Below are positions 56,652 to 64,000 of a stretch of 64,000 nt of DNA, piece by piece. The notes beneath the pieces are model-generated. The model was not told the DNA's origin, searched no databases, and saw only the letters and a list, made by a program, of their open reading frames with translations. The stretch is from the NCBI GenBank assembly GCA_913777945.1, contig CAJYTY010000012.1:1-64000 (forward strand), in the 5' to 3' direction. The position numbers were made by a program, and so were the translations under genes. This DNA is from an uncultured Acinetobacter sp. Lineage in GTDB: Bacteria > Pseudomonadota > Gammaproteobacteria > Pseudomonadales > Moraxellaceae. Each line of letters starts with the position of its first letter. Positions within the stretch are counted from its first letter, which is position 1.

Positions 56652-57752
56652 CTAAATCAACGCCAGATAGGCCTGTGTAATGGCATCCAAGCCATAGACC
56701 TGTTCTGGATGTTGAGCCCGATCTGTCTGAATATCGCCCTGTAAAACATTAAATAGTGCATCGCTCAGTGCCACCTGATCCTGATTGGGCACCAAAACAC
56801 CATAGCGCCCCTGCTCCAAAATTTCACTCGGCCCACTCGGACAATCGGTCGACACAATATTGAGCTTTAAAGCCAATGCCTGAATCAGCGCACCGGGTAA
56901 TCCTTCCCATTTTGAGCTCATCACATACACATCGGCCTTGGCCATGTATGCAAATGGATTGGCACGAAAGCCCGGCAGTGCCACATATTGTTGAAGTCCT
57001 AGAGTATGAATCAAGCTCTCTAACTCAGCGCGCTGCTCACCTTCGCCCAGAATGAAGAGATGTGCCGGCGTGCGCTGGATCAGCTGAGCAAACGCATGCA
57101 GCAACAGCGGATAATTTTTGGCTTCGGTTAATCGCCCAGCCGCCACAATCACAGGTATGCTACGCTCGGGCTGAAACCAAGGCTCTTCAACTGCTTCTTG
57201 GGCCAGTTGGTATAGCTCCGGCGTAATCACGGGATCGTAAATCACGTGTGTTTTCGGCAAGGCAGTACCCAAATACTGCTGCATATCGTCGGCCACGCCC
57301 TGCGATACCGCAACCAAAACATCACAGCGCTGATACACCCAGCGCATCGCGCTTTGTAATAGCCACTTTTTTAGGCCAGTACGATGTTTTAAATTCACAC
57401 TGGCTGTACTGGTTTCGCGGCAAATCAGGCGAGTTTTGATACCCGATAACTGTTTGGCCCAATACACCATAATATTGGTGTGGGTCATGGTGCTAATCAG
57501 CGCATCGGGCTGTACCTGCTTGAGCCATGCCACCAATGGCCGCGTCATGTACTTCACCTGACCACAGGCCAAATCGACCAAATGCACAGCAGGAGACAAC
57601 TCGGCTTTGAGTTTGGATTTTTCGCCTGCAAGATTGACCGCAATGACATAAGTTTCCAGTCCGGCATTGGCAAAACCATTGGCCAGCAATACCGCGGTAC
57701 GTTCAGCACCGCCGCCGCCCAAAGTCGGAATGATCAAAGCTACTTTTTTCAT
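56652..57752 (-). CDS. GT4 glycosyltransferase
   Basis: A 366-residue GT-B enzyme. N-terminal LIIPTLGGGGAERTAVLLANGF, donor side VIVAAGRLTEAKNYPLLLHAFAQL, and EX7E motif in VMSSKWEGLPGALIQALALKLNIVSTDCPSGPSEIL (in parts). It is related to the WbnK/PglH-type group of GT4 enzymes by these motifs. Start overlaps the flippase gene stop (ATGA). With the other two GT4 enzymes and the initiating transferase it accounts for a four-sugar unit. Confidence 0.9.
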   Translation of the reverse strand: MKKVALIIPTLGGGGAERTAVLLANGFANAGLETYVIAVNLAGEKSKLKAELSPAVHLVDLACGQVKYMTRPLVAWLKQVQPDALISTMTHTNIMVYWAKQLSGIKTRLICRETSTASVNLKHRTGLKKWLLQSAMRWVYQRCDVLVAVSQGVADDMQQYLGTALPKTHVIYDPVITPELYQLAQEAVEEPWFQPERSIPVIVAAGRLTEAKNYPLLLHAFAQLIQRTPAHLFILGEGEQRAELESLIHTLGLQQYVALPGFRANPFAYMAKADVYVMSSKWEGLPGALIQALALKLNIVSTDCPSGPSEILEQGRYGVLVPNQDQVALSDALFNVLQGDIQTDRAQHPEQVYGLDAITQAYLALI

Positions 57753-59044
57753 TGCGGACGTTTCCTATACAGCACAATGTGCGTGAGTAAATACACAGCC
57801 GATACCAGATACACCAGCATCAAGGCCCAGCCTAGGCTTTCTATGCCCTTGCCTAAATACACAATCCAGTAGGCACCCGACAAAAAAAACAAGACCAGTG
57901 AAATGAGATTGCCGAGCACAAAAATACGCGAAATCCGTAACGATACCACAAGCCTCGACAGCAGCACACACGGCACATAAAATGGAATATACAGCAGCAA
58001 GTATTTTAAAATATAGGCCACCTGTACCGTGCTTTCGGCACTAAAGCGACCACGCTCGAACACCAGCGCGACAATAGGCTCTACAAAAAAATATATCGGC
58101 AACAGCAACAGCGCAAACACCACAAAGCTCAAAGCCGCCAGCTTCAATCCTTCGCGAATTCCGTGGGTAGAGTCTTTTACAATCTGCTCCGCAATATGCG
58201 GGAACAACACCGAATTAATGATAATCCCCACCAGCATCAGGCCCGTAGACACCAGTTTGGTGGCATAGTTCAAACTCGCCACCTGCCCATCGCCTAAATA
58301 ACCCGCCAGATAATTTGAAATGACTGGTAATAAACCCAAAATTGCCGATGAAAACACAATCCAGAAAAAATCTTGAATCAACGGCCGATGCTTATAAAAG
58401 AGCGCGCTACGCGGGCGCTGCCACTGAAACGCGATCTGCCGCCGTAAGGTCAGATACTGCCCCGTCAAACGTAGCCCAAAGCCCAAATACCAGCCGCAGG
58501 TGAGCAAAAGTGCCGCAGGAATCTGCTGAATGCTGAGTAGCACAATGGTGCCCAAAGGAATAAATAGCGAAAATAGATTGTTGATCAGGCTGCGTTTTTC
58601 GGCATTTAGAATGCTGTCAAAATAAGAGGTCAGACCTTGTACCACAATCATTGGCGCAAGCAGCAGGCCTATGGTGATGATTTGCTGATTTTTTTCGGGT
58701 GTGGCATGCAAAAAAAATGGCTGTAACAACACACTATATGCCACGCAAACCCCACTGAGCAGCACTAAAAACAGCAGGTTCAGCCCCATCATTTCGGAGA
58801 AGAACAGCGCTTGCGCCTGCTCAGCCTTGGCCTGCAAATAGGCAGGCATAATGGTGGCATTGATGGATGAGCCGTATAAACTGACCAGATACAGCGGAAC
58901 GCTTAAGGCCAGATAAAACACGTCAATTTGACTGGATACCCCAAAGTGATAGGCCACCAGCATTTCTTTGACAAAGCCGAATGCACTAACAGCCAGACCA
59001 ATTAAGAGTACCAGTGCAGACGACGACAGAAGCTTTTTATACAT
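57749..59044 (-). CDS. wzx: MurJ/MVF-type oligosaccharide flippase (Wzx)
   Basis: An inner-membrane protein of about 431 residues with 12 to 14 hydrophobic segments. The N-terminal ALVLLIGLAVSAFGFVKEMLVAYHFGVSSQIDVFYLALSVP (in parts) is the pattern of MurJ/MviN-family lipid II flippases rather than of the usual PST family Wzx. Within the locus it would flip the undecaprenyl-linked unit to the periplasm. I chose ATG 59044, 6 nt after the tviC stop; the frame is open to GTG 59074. It is the only flippase in the window. Confidence 0.85.
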   Translation of the reverse strand: MYKKLLSSSALVLLIGLAVSAFGFVKEMLVAYHFGVSSQIDVFYLALSVPLYLVSLYGSSINATIMPAYLQAKAEQAQALFFSEMMGLNLLFLVLLSGVCVAYSVLLQPFFLHATPEKNQQIITIGLLLAPMIVVQGLTSYFDSILNAEKRSLINNLFSLFIPLGTIVLLSIQQIPAALLLTCGWYLGFGLRLTGQYLTLRRQIAFQWQRPRSALFYKHRPLIQDFFWIVFSSAILGLLPVISNYLAGYLGDGQVASLNYATKLVSTGLMLVGIIINSVLFPHIAEQIVKDSTHGIREGLKLAALSFVVFALLLLPIYFFVEPIVALVFERGRFSAESTVQVAYILKYLLLYIPFYVPCVLLSRLVVSLRISRIFVLGNLISLVLFFLSGAYWIVYLGKGIESLGWALMLVYLVSAVYLLTHIVLYRKRPQ

Positions 59045-59049
59045 TGAAA

Positions 59050-60075
59050 TCAGGTTAAATCCTGCACATACCACTGCATGGCCTGTTCAATACCCTGTGC
59101 AAATTTATGTGTCGGTACATAACCCAGCAAGTGACTAATTTTGGAGATATCCGCTTGAGAGTGTCTTACATCTCCTGCACGGAACTCCCGATGTACCTCA
59201 TCTTTTGCGTATTGCACCTGATTATTCGCAAGTGCATTACGAATTGCCTCAAACAACTGATTGAGCGTGGTACGGTCACCAACTGCCACGTTGTACACCT
59301 GATTCTTGGCCGCTTCTGATGAGGTGGTTGCAGCCAACAGATTGGCTTGTACCGTATTTTCAATAAAGCAGAAATCGCGACTGGTTTCGCCATCACCATT
59401 GATAAACACGTCTTGGCCCTGAATCATGGCTGCGGTCCATTTTGGAATAACCGCCGCATAGGCACCATTTGGATCTTGGCGCTGACCAAAGACGTTAAAA
59501 TAACGCAGGCCGATACACTCAAAGCCATAACTACGTGCAAAGACATCGGCATAGATTTCATTGACATACTTGGTAACCGCATAGGGTGAAAGCGGCTTGC
59601 CAATATTGTCTTCAACTTTAGGTAATGCGGGGTGATCACCATAGGTAGAGCTACTGGCAGCATAGGTAAAGCTTTTCACCTGCGCATCTCGAGCCGCGAC
59701 CAACATATTTAAAAAGCCGCCAATATTGACACTATTGGTGGTAATCGGATCGTCTAATGAACGTGGTACAGAACCGAGTGCAGCCTGATGCAAAACGTAA
59801 TCGACGCCCGCACATGCCGCATGACAGGTGTGCAGATCGCAAATATCACCTTCAATAAAACGAAAATTGGCCCATTGTTCAGCGCTGACCAAGCCTTGAA
59901 CTTCATCTAAATTGTGCTGATGCCCTGTGGCAAAGTTATCTAGCCCCACCACACGCTGATTTAATTTCAGCAAGGTTTCAAGCAGATTTGAACCAATAAA
60001 ACCTGCAACCCCTGTCACCAACCATGTGCTGGGTGTCGCTTTGAGCGACGTACACAGATCTTGATAAGCCGTCAT
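59050..60075 (-). CDS. tviC: UDP-GlcNAcA 4-epimerase, TviC-like
   Basis: A 341-residue SDR epimerase converting UDP-GlcNAcA to UDP-GalNAcA. NAD motif [19 protein letters not shown], catalytic residues in [18 protein letters not shown] and [11 protein letters not shown], and substrate motif [29 protein letters not shown] six bases before ATG 60075 fixes the start; a GTG eight codons upstream is unlikely. It lies 30 bp after tviB, and the pair is a standard UDP-GalNAcA pathway. Confidence 0.94.
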   Translation of the reverse strand: MTAYQDLCTSLKATPSTWLVTGVAGFIGSNLLETLLKLNQRVVGLDNFATGHQHNLDEVQGLVSAEQWANFRFIEGDICDLHTCHAACAGVDYVLHQAALGSVPRSLDDPITTNSVNIGGFLNMLVAARDAQVKSFTYAASSSTYGDHPALPKVEDNIGKPLSPYAVTKYVNEIYADVFARSYGFECIGLRYFNVFGQRQDPNGAYAAVIPKWTAAMIQGQDVFINGDGETSRDFCFIENTVQANLLAATTSSEAAKNQVYNVAVGDRTTLNQLFEAIRNALANNQVQYAKDEVHREFRAGDVRHSQADISKISHLLGYVPTHKFAQGIEQAMQWYVQDLT

Positions 60076-60105
60076 GATGATCTCTCCACTTAACCGCACT
60101 ACAAC

Positions 60106-61398
60106 TTACAACCGGATATCCGACTGCGCATGATCCAGTACATATTTTAAATCGTAGACCACATGATTGGCACGTCCTAATGCATGAATTGCTTCACTGC
60201 CCATGGCTTTAAACTGATCATGGGCGACCGCTAAAATAATCGCATCGTAACGACCTTGCTCAGGCTGGGCCACCAGATCAATCGCGTATTCATGACGCGT
60301 TTCTTCAGCATCTGCCCACGGGTCGTAAATATCGACCTGCATATTGAAGTCTTTTAGCTCCGTCACGATATCGACAATTTTGGTATTACGAATATCGGGA
60401 CAGTTTTCTTTAAAGGTCAGGCCCAAAATCAGTACCTTGGCATCTTCAATCTGGATGCGCTTTTTGTTCATGGTTTTGATCAGCTGATTGGCCACATACA
60501 TGCTCATGTTGTCGTTTAAACGACGGCCTGCCAGTATAATTTCAGGGTGATACCCAATGGCCTGTGCCTTGTGGGTCAGGTAATACGGATCGACCCCGAT
60601 ACAGTGCCCCCCAACCAAGCCCGGACGAAACGGTAAAAAGTTCCATTTGGTGCCTGCGGCTTTGAGTACTGCTTCGGTGTCGATGCCCATTTTATTAAAA
60701 ATAATCGCCAATTCATTAATCAGGGCAATATTGACATCACGCTGGGTGTTTTCAATAACCTTGGCTGCCTCGGCCACCTTAATGCTTGGTGCCTTATGGG
60801 TGCCAGCTTCAATAATCAATTGATACACCGCATCGACGTAATCTGCAATTTCAGGGGTAGAACCCGCCGTGATTTTTAAAATATTGGTCACACGGTGCGC
60901 TTTATCGCCAGGATTGATACGCTCGGGGCTATAACCCGCAAAAAAATCCTGATTAAAGCTTAAACCCGACACTTGCTCTAAAATCGGCACGCACACATCT
61001 TCGGTTGCGCCCGGAAATACCGTCGACTCATACACCACCACATCGCCTTTTTTAAGTGCGCGACCAATGGTTTGTGACGCTTTGATGAGCGGTGTGAGGT
61101 CGGGCTGTTTAAACTGGTCAATCGGGGTAGGTACAGTCACAATAAAGAAATTACAATCTTGCAAATCTGAGACATCGCACGAATAGTGCAAATGCTTGGC
61201 CTGTTGCAGCTCGTCTGCACTGACCTCAAGCGTATGGTCTTGCCCCTGCTGTAGCTCGCTGATGCGTTTTTGATAGATATCAAACCCGACTACAGCAACA
61301 TGCTTGCCAAACTCGACGGCCAGCGGTAAGCCCACATAGCCCAAACCAATGATAGCAATACGAAGATTTTGAAGATCTAGAGGCATGCAAGACGACAT
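60106..61398 (-). CDS. tviB: UDP-GlcNAc 6-dehydrogenase, TviB-like
   Basis: A 430-residue nucleotide sugar dehydrogenase oxidising UDP-GlcNAc to UDP-GlcNAcA. NAD motif [20 protein letters not shown]; substrate region [22 protein letters not shown]; intact catalytic cysteine in [16 protein letters not shown]-terminal domain [17 protein letters not shown]. In contrast to the ugd product in this locus, all catalytic motifs are standard. It is the first gene of the minus-strand glycan operon. Confidence 0.96.
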   Translation of the reverse strand: MSSCMPLDLQNLRIAIIGLGYVGLPLAVEFGKHVAVVGFDIYQKRISELQQGQDHTLEVSADELQQAKHLHYSCDVSDLQDCNFFIVTVPTPIDQFKQPDLTPLIKASQTIGRALKKGDVVVYESTVFPGATEDVCVPILEQVSGLSFNQDFFAGYSPERINPGDKAHRVTNILKITAGSTPEIADYVDAVYQLIIEAGTHKAPSIKVAEAAKVIENTQRDVNIALINELAIIFNKMGIDTEAVLKAAGTKWNFLPFRPGLVGGHCIGVDPYYLTHKAQAIGYHPEIILAGRRLNDNMSMYVANQLIKTMNKKRIQIEDAKVLILGLTFKENCPDIRNTKIVDIVTELKDFNMQVDIYDPWADAEETRHEYAIDLVAQPEQGRYDAIILAVAHDQFKAMGSEAIHALGRANHVVYDLKYVLDHAQSDIRL

Positions 61399-61662
61399 AA
61401 ACGTTGATTATTCTGTGAATAGATGCAGTTATTCTACAACATTCTCCCTATCGGAATGTGTCATTTTTTTCGTTATACTTTTATTAGAGATTTTTAATAA
61501 TAACAAGAAATATAAAGCAGAATTTACAATTGCGAAGCAAAGCACTTTTTTGTAAATCTACGTAAATTTAATTACAATCAACATAAAAATATTTTTAAAA
61601 ATTAATATCTTAACAATGTTAATATATGTAAAATAAAAATCAATAAAGTATAGGGTTACTTT
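61399..61662. promoter_or_regulatory. Divergent promoter region of the glycan locus
   Basis: This 264 bp region separates tviB (minus) from the HEAT-repeat gene (plus). It is AT-rich on the right side. A small palindrome CATTC/GAATG at 61440-61458 lies near the tviB side. No JUMPstart-like element could be recognised. Confidence 0.45.
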
Positions 61663-62046
61663 ATGATTATAGAGGGTTTCGCATTGAAAGCTGAATTTGA
61701 GTTTTTGATAAAATTGACACAGTCCAATTCTCTGGATGTGAGATTAGCTGCAATCGGTGCGATAGCCAAAACCACCGAGCATAAAGCATTTGTAATTAGT
61801 ACCTTATCTAACATCATCAAATTTGGTAGTGCACAAGAAAAATGTGCAGCAATTCAGGCACTCGGTGAGCTAGGAAGCCAAGATGCGATAAGCATTTTGG
61901 TAGATGAAATACAAACCCCAAATAACCACTCTATTAAAAAATTAGCTATAACTGCTTTGGGTGAGGCGATAAAAAATATGGAGGTAAATGAATTACAAGA
62001 GGACAAAACAGGCCATGAACAAAAACTAAGATTAAGAGTTATGTAG
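61663..62046 (+). CDS. Small HEAT-repeat protein
   Basis: A 127-residue cytoplasmic protein made of about three HEAT-like alpha-alpha repeats: DVRLAAIGAIAKTTEH, EKCAAIQALGELGSQDAISILVDEIQ and SIKKLAITALGEAIKNM. These are protein-interaction repeats, often in small regulators or lyase-like scaffolds. ATG 61663 has AGGG at 7 nt. A TTG at 61684 has a better AGAGGG (61671-61676) also at 7 nt, so the true start may be 7 codons later. It is divergent from the tviB operon and upstream of manC. Function unknown; a role in glycan control is only suggested by position. Confidence 0.75.
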   Translation: MIIEGFALKAEFEFLIKLTQSNSLDVRLAAIGAIAKTTEHKAFVISTLSNIIKFGSAQEKCAAIQALGELGSQDAISILVDEIQTPNNHSIKKLAITALGEAIKNMEVNELQEDKTGHEQKLRLRVM

Positions 62047-62206
62047 GTATTACTTGCCTAATCAATTGTAAGATCAAAGTAAGTATTACTTACAACAAAC
62101 CACTAAGTGGTACCTCATATTATTAGAATAATAAGATTCCTAAACAGCAATAATTCGTGTATATCTATGCGTGTATTTAGGTACATATATCAATTATAGG
62201 TTTAAC

Positions 62207-63625
62207 ATGACAACTAAAATCTTACCTGTCATTATGGCAGGTGGTAGCGGCACCCGCTTATGGCCTTTGTCACGCACACAATATCCGAAACAATTTTTAA
62301 AACTCTCTCCAGATGGCTACACGTTATTACAAGCCACCCTTTTACGTTTAAAAAATCTTGATTGTGCAGACCCAATTTTGATCTGTAACGAAGAACATCG
62401 CTTTTTGGCCGCAGAGCAAATGCGCGAAATTGGCATAACCGCCAAAATTATTTTGGAGCCTGAAGGTAGAAACACAGCGCCCGCGATTACGCTGGCGGCA
62501 CTGTACCAGACCCAACAAGCAAAAGACTCAGATACCATCATGCTGGTGTTGGCAGCAGATCATGTCATTACTGAGCAAGCGCAATTTGAACACAGTATTA
62601 TGCAAGCGCTAGAACTTGCAAAACACGACAAACTGGTCACCTTTGGTATTGTGCCTACACATGCCGAAACCGGCTATGGCTATATCGAAAAAGGTAATGC
62701 AGCGCTCAATGGTTTTCAGGTACAGCGCTTTGTAGAGAAGCCCGATGCCGCCACAGCCGAGCAGTACTTAGAAAGCCAGAAATTTCTGTGGAACAGCGGC
62801 ATGTTTATGTTTAAAGCCGATGTTTATTTAAACGAACTACAAAAGTATGCGCAAGATATCTACAGCTCGTGCGTTGCTTCAATGCAAGACACCAAAGCAG
62901 ATCTAGATTTTGTCCGGATTGATAAAGACGCTTTCAAACAGTGCCGTTCTGAATCGATTGACTATGCTGTGATGGAGCAAACCCAAGATGCCGTGGTGGT
63001 GCCACTCGATGCCAACTGGAACGATGTTGGCTCTTGGTCTGCACTTTGGGATATTCAAAATAAAGACGACCAAGGTAATGTGATTCAGGGTGATGTAATT
63101 ACTGTAAAAAGCCAAAATAACTATGTGTTTAGCGAAAGCCGTTTGGTGAGTTTACTTGGCGTTGACAATCTGGTCGTGATTGAAACCAAAGATGCCATAC
63201 TGGTTGCAGACAAATCTAAAGTACAAGACATTAAAAAGATTGTTGAAACTATTAAAGAACAAGGCCGTACCGAGCATTTCTGTCACCGTGAAGTGTACAG
63301 ACCATGGGGCAAATACGACAGTATTGACCATGCAGAACGCTATCAGGTAAAAAGAATTACAGTGAAACCTGGCCAGAAACTTTCGATCCAGATGCACCAT
63401 CATCGCTCTGAACACTGGATTGTGGTGAATGGCACCGCCAAAATTCATAAAGGAAAAGATTCATTTCTACTGACAGAAAATCAGTCGACTTATATCCCTT
63501 TAGGCGAGATTCACGCGCTTGAAAATCCAGGTAAAGTTCAGCTAGAACTAATTGAAGTACAATCGGGTTCTTATTTGGGCGAAGACGATATTGTAAGATT
63601 TGAAGATCTGTACGGTCGTTGTTAA
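62207..63625 (+). CDS. manC: Mannose-1-P guanylyltransferase / mannose-6-P isomerase
   Basis: A 472-residue bifunctional enzyme making GDP-mannose. The nucleotidyltransferase domain (1-~290) has PVIMAGGSGTRLWPLSRTQYPKQFLKL, AADHVI, GYGYIEKG and RFVEKPD. The isomerase cupin domain (about 345-470) has EVYRPWGKYDSIDHAERYQVKRITVKPGQKLSIQMHHHRSEHWIVV (in parts) with metal-binding His. I chose ATG 62207 with ATAGG six bases before it; a GTG 12 codons upstream is less likely. It is not on the strand of the tviB operon, and the GDP-mannose user may be the GT4 gene at the right edge. Confidence 0.94.
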   Translation: MTTKILPVIMAGGSGTRLWPLSRTQYPKQFLKLSPDGYTLLQATLLRLKNLDCADPILICNEEHRFLAAEQMREIGITAKIILEPEGRNTAPAITLAALYQTQQAKDSDTIMLVLAADHVITEQAQFEHSIMQALELAKHDKLVTFGIVPTHAETGYGYIEKGNAALNGFQVQRFVEKPDAATAEQYLESQKFLWNSGMFMFKADVYLNELQKYAQDIYSSCVASMQDTKADLDFVRIDKDAFKQCRSESIDYAVMEQTQDAVVVPLDANWNDVGSWSALWDIQNKDDQGNVIQGDVITVKSQNNYVFSESRLVSLLGVDNLVVIETKDAILVADKSKVQDIKKIVETIKEQGRTEHFCHREVYRPWGKYDSIDHAERYQVKRITVKPGQKLSIQMHHHRSEHWIVVNGTAKIHKGKDSFLLTENQSTYIPLGEIHALENPGKVQLELIEVQSGSYLGEDDIVRFEDLYGRC

Positions 63626-63639
63626 ACAACAGTTAACCT

Positions 63640-63676
63640 ATTCAAGCCGCGCAAAATGCTCGGCTTGAATAATTTT
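63640..63676. terminator. Terminator between manC and the GT4 gene
   Basis: A perfect 10-bp stem ATTCAAGCCG/CGGCTTGAAT with an 11 nt loop lies between the two converging genes. AATTTTAA follows on the plus strand and ATAGGTT on the minus strand. Confidence 0.8.
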
Positions 63677-63679
63677 AAA

Positions 63680-64000
63680 CTATTGCATCGATTCTTTTTT
63701 AGCAACCCATTTCTGCTGAACATACTGCTCAATTTCAGTGTGAAAGCGCTGATTGGAAAACTTTAAAGCCTGATTACGGCAGTTTTCTGGCAAAAATAAA
63801 TCTTGATTTCGCTCAAAATCTTCAACTGCCGTAATCACACTTGAGACTTCCTGCTTATCAAAAAAAGCGCCCGTTGGATTTGCAGAGTGAATCGAATTGA
63901 TGGTTTCTAATGCCCCACCTTTACCAAAAGCAATCACGGGTGTACCGCATGCTTGAGACTCAACAGGTGTAATACCAAAATCTTCTTCCGCTGCAAATAC
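63680..64000 (-). CDS. GT4 glycosyltransferase, C-terminal part, runs off the window
   Basis: The open frame continues through the right edge. Its visible 106 residues carry the EX7E donor-binding motif and following loop of a GT4 enzyme: EEDFGITPVESQACGTPVIAFGKGGALETI (seen in parts). This version with GKGGALET is common in WbaZ-type mannosyltransferases, which would use the GDP-mannose made by ManC next door (inferred). The C-terminal helix FHTEIEQYVQQKWVAKK is normal. The start lies outside the window. Confidence 0.85.
   Translation of the reverse strand, partial: VFAAEEDFGITPVESQACGTPVIAFGKGGALETINSIHSANPTGAFFDKQEVSSVITAVEDFERNQDLFLPENCRNQALKFSNQRFHTEIEQYVQQKWVAKKESMQ

Noticed and set aside
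62047..62206. Short palindromes (such as GTAAGT/ACTTAC) before manC as a riboswitch
   Set aside because: They are short and do not form a recognisable structure of a known class.

Overview
The window looks like a chromosome segment of an Acinetobacter species. The evidence is gene content and order: a capsule/glycan (K) locus with its galU-ugd-pgi-galE-pgm end, a nearby lldP-lldR-lldD-dld lactate block, a dadA-alr-ridA-cycA D-alanine block, and hpd/aroP/tyrB aromatic amino acid genes. The species cannot be fixed from sequence alone. Base composition changes sharply along the window. Roughly the first 9 kb and the gap at 12.2-13.4 kb are extremely AT-rich, while the blocks from about 21 kb onward have the moderate GC of core genes.

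Region 1 (1-20.6 kb) is an adhesion island. It opens with a decayed IS982-family transposase. Next come a chaperone and two tandem paralogous fimbrial adhesins with no usher or major pilin (1083-3890, minus). Divergent from these is a three-gene signalling operon (4034-8728, plus): a REC-EAL c-di-GMP phosphodiesterase, an unorthodox hybrid histidine kinase and a LuxR-type response regulator. This set has the same parts as the Pseudomonas RocR/RocS1/RocA1 fimbrial regulators. A decayed IS5-family element (8.8-9.7 kb) separates it from a minus-strand operon that resembles hfaABD/curli export: a small Asn/Thr-rich secreted protein, a CsgG/HfaB-type lipoprotein and an internally repeated secreted protein. 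After a 1.2 kb gene-free AT-rich gap comes a complete chaperone-usher fimbrial operon in cupA-like order (pilin, chaperone, usher, two-domain adhesin, second chaperone), followed by an AraC-type regulator.

Region 2 (20.9-31.8 kb) is amino acid catabolism. cycA, ridA, alr(dadX) and dadA face an Lrp-type regulator and form a D-alanine uptake and oxidation unit. hpd, an IclR regulator, aroP and an aromatic aminotransferase form a tyrosine/phenylalanine unit. A SemiSWEET-type small transporter follows.

Region 3 (31.8-40 kb) holds a wzi-type outer-membrane capsule protein gene and the lactate operon lldP-lldR-lldD-dld. Two identical 17-bp palindromes flank a good promoter upstream of lldP. A LysR-type regulator lies beyond them.

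Region 4 (40-64 kb) is the surface-glycan locus. pgm converges on an O-oligosaccharyltransferase/Wzy_C protein. On the minus strand this is preceded by galE, pgi, ugd, galU and a large WcaJ-type initiating transferase. Further upstream are a diacetylbacillosamine-type pathway (dehydratase, aminotransferase, acetyltransferase, small initiating transferase), three GT4 glycosyltransferases, a MurJ-like flippase, and tviC/tviB for UDP-GalNAcA. A small HEAT-repeat protein gene, manC and the end of another GT4 gene complete the window. No separate wzy and no wza/wzb/wzc are seen here. The ugd product lacks the catalytic cysteine motif.

The points most worth attention are the hfaABD-like operon beside two fimbrial clusters and a Roc-like c-di-GMP module, the receiver domain with Glu in place of Asp in the EAL protein, the cysteine-less Ugd homologue, and the paired LldR operators spaced 105 bp apart.
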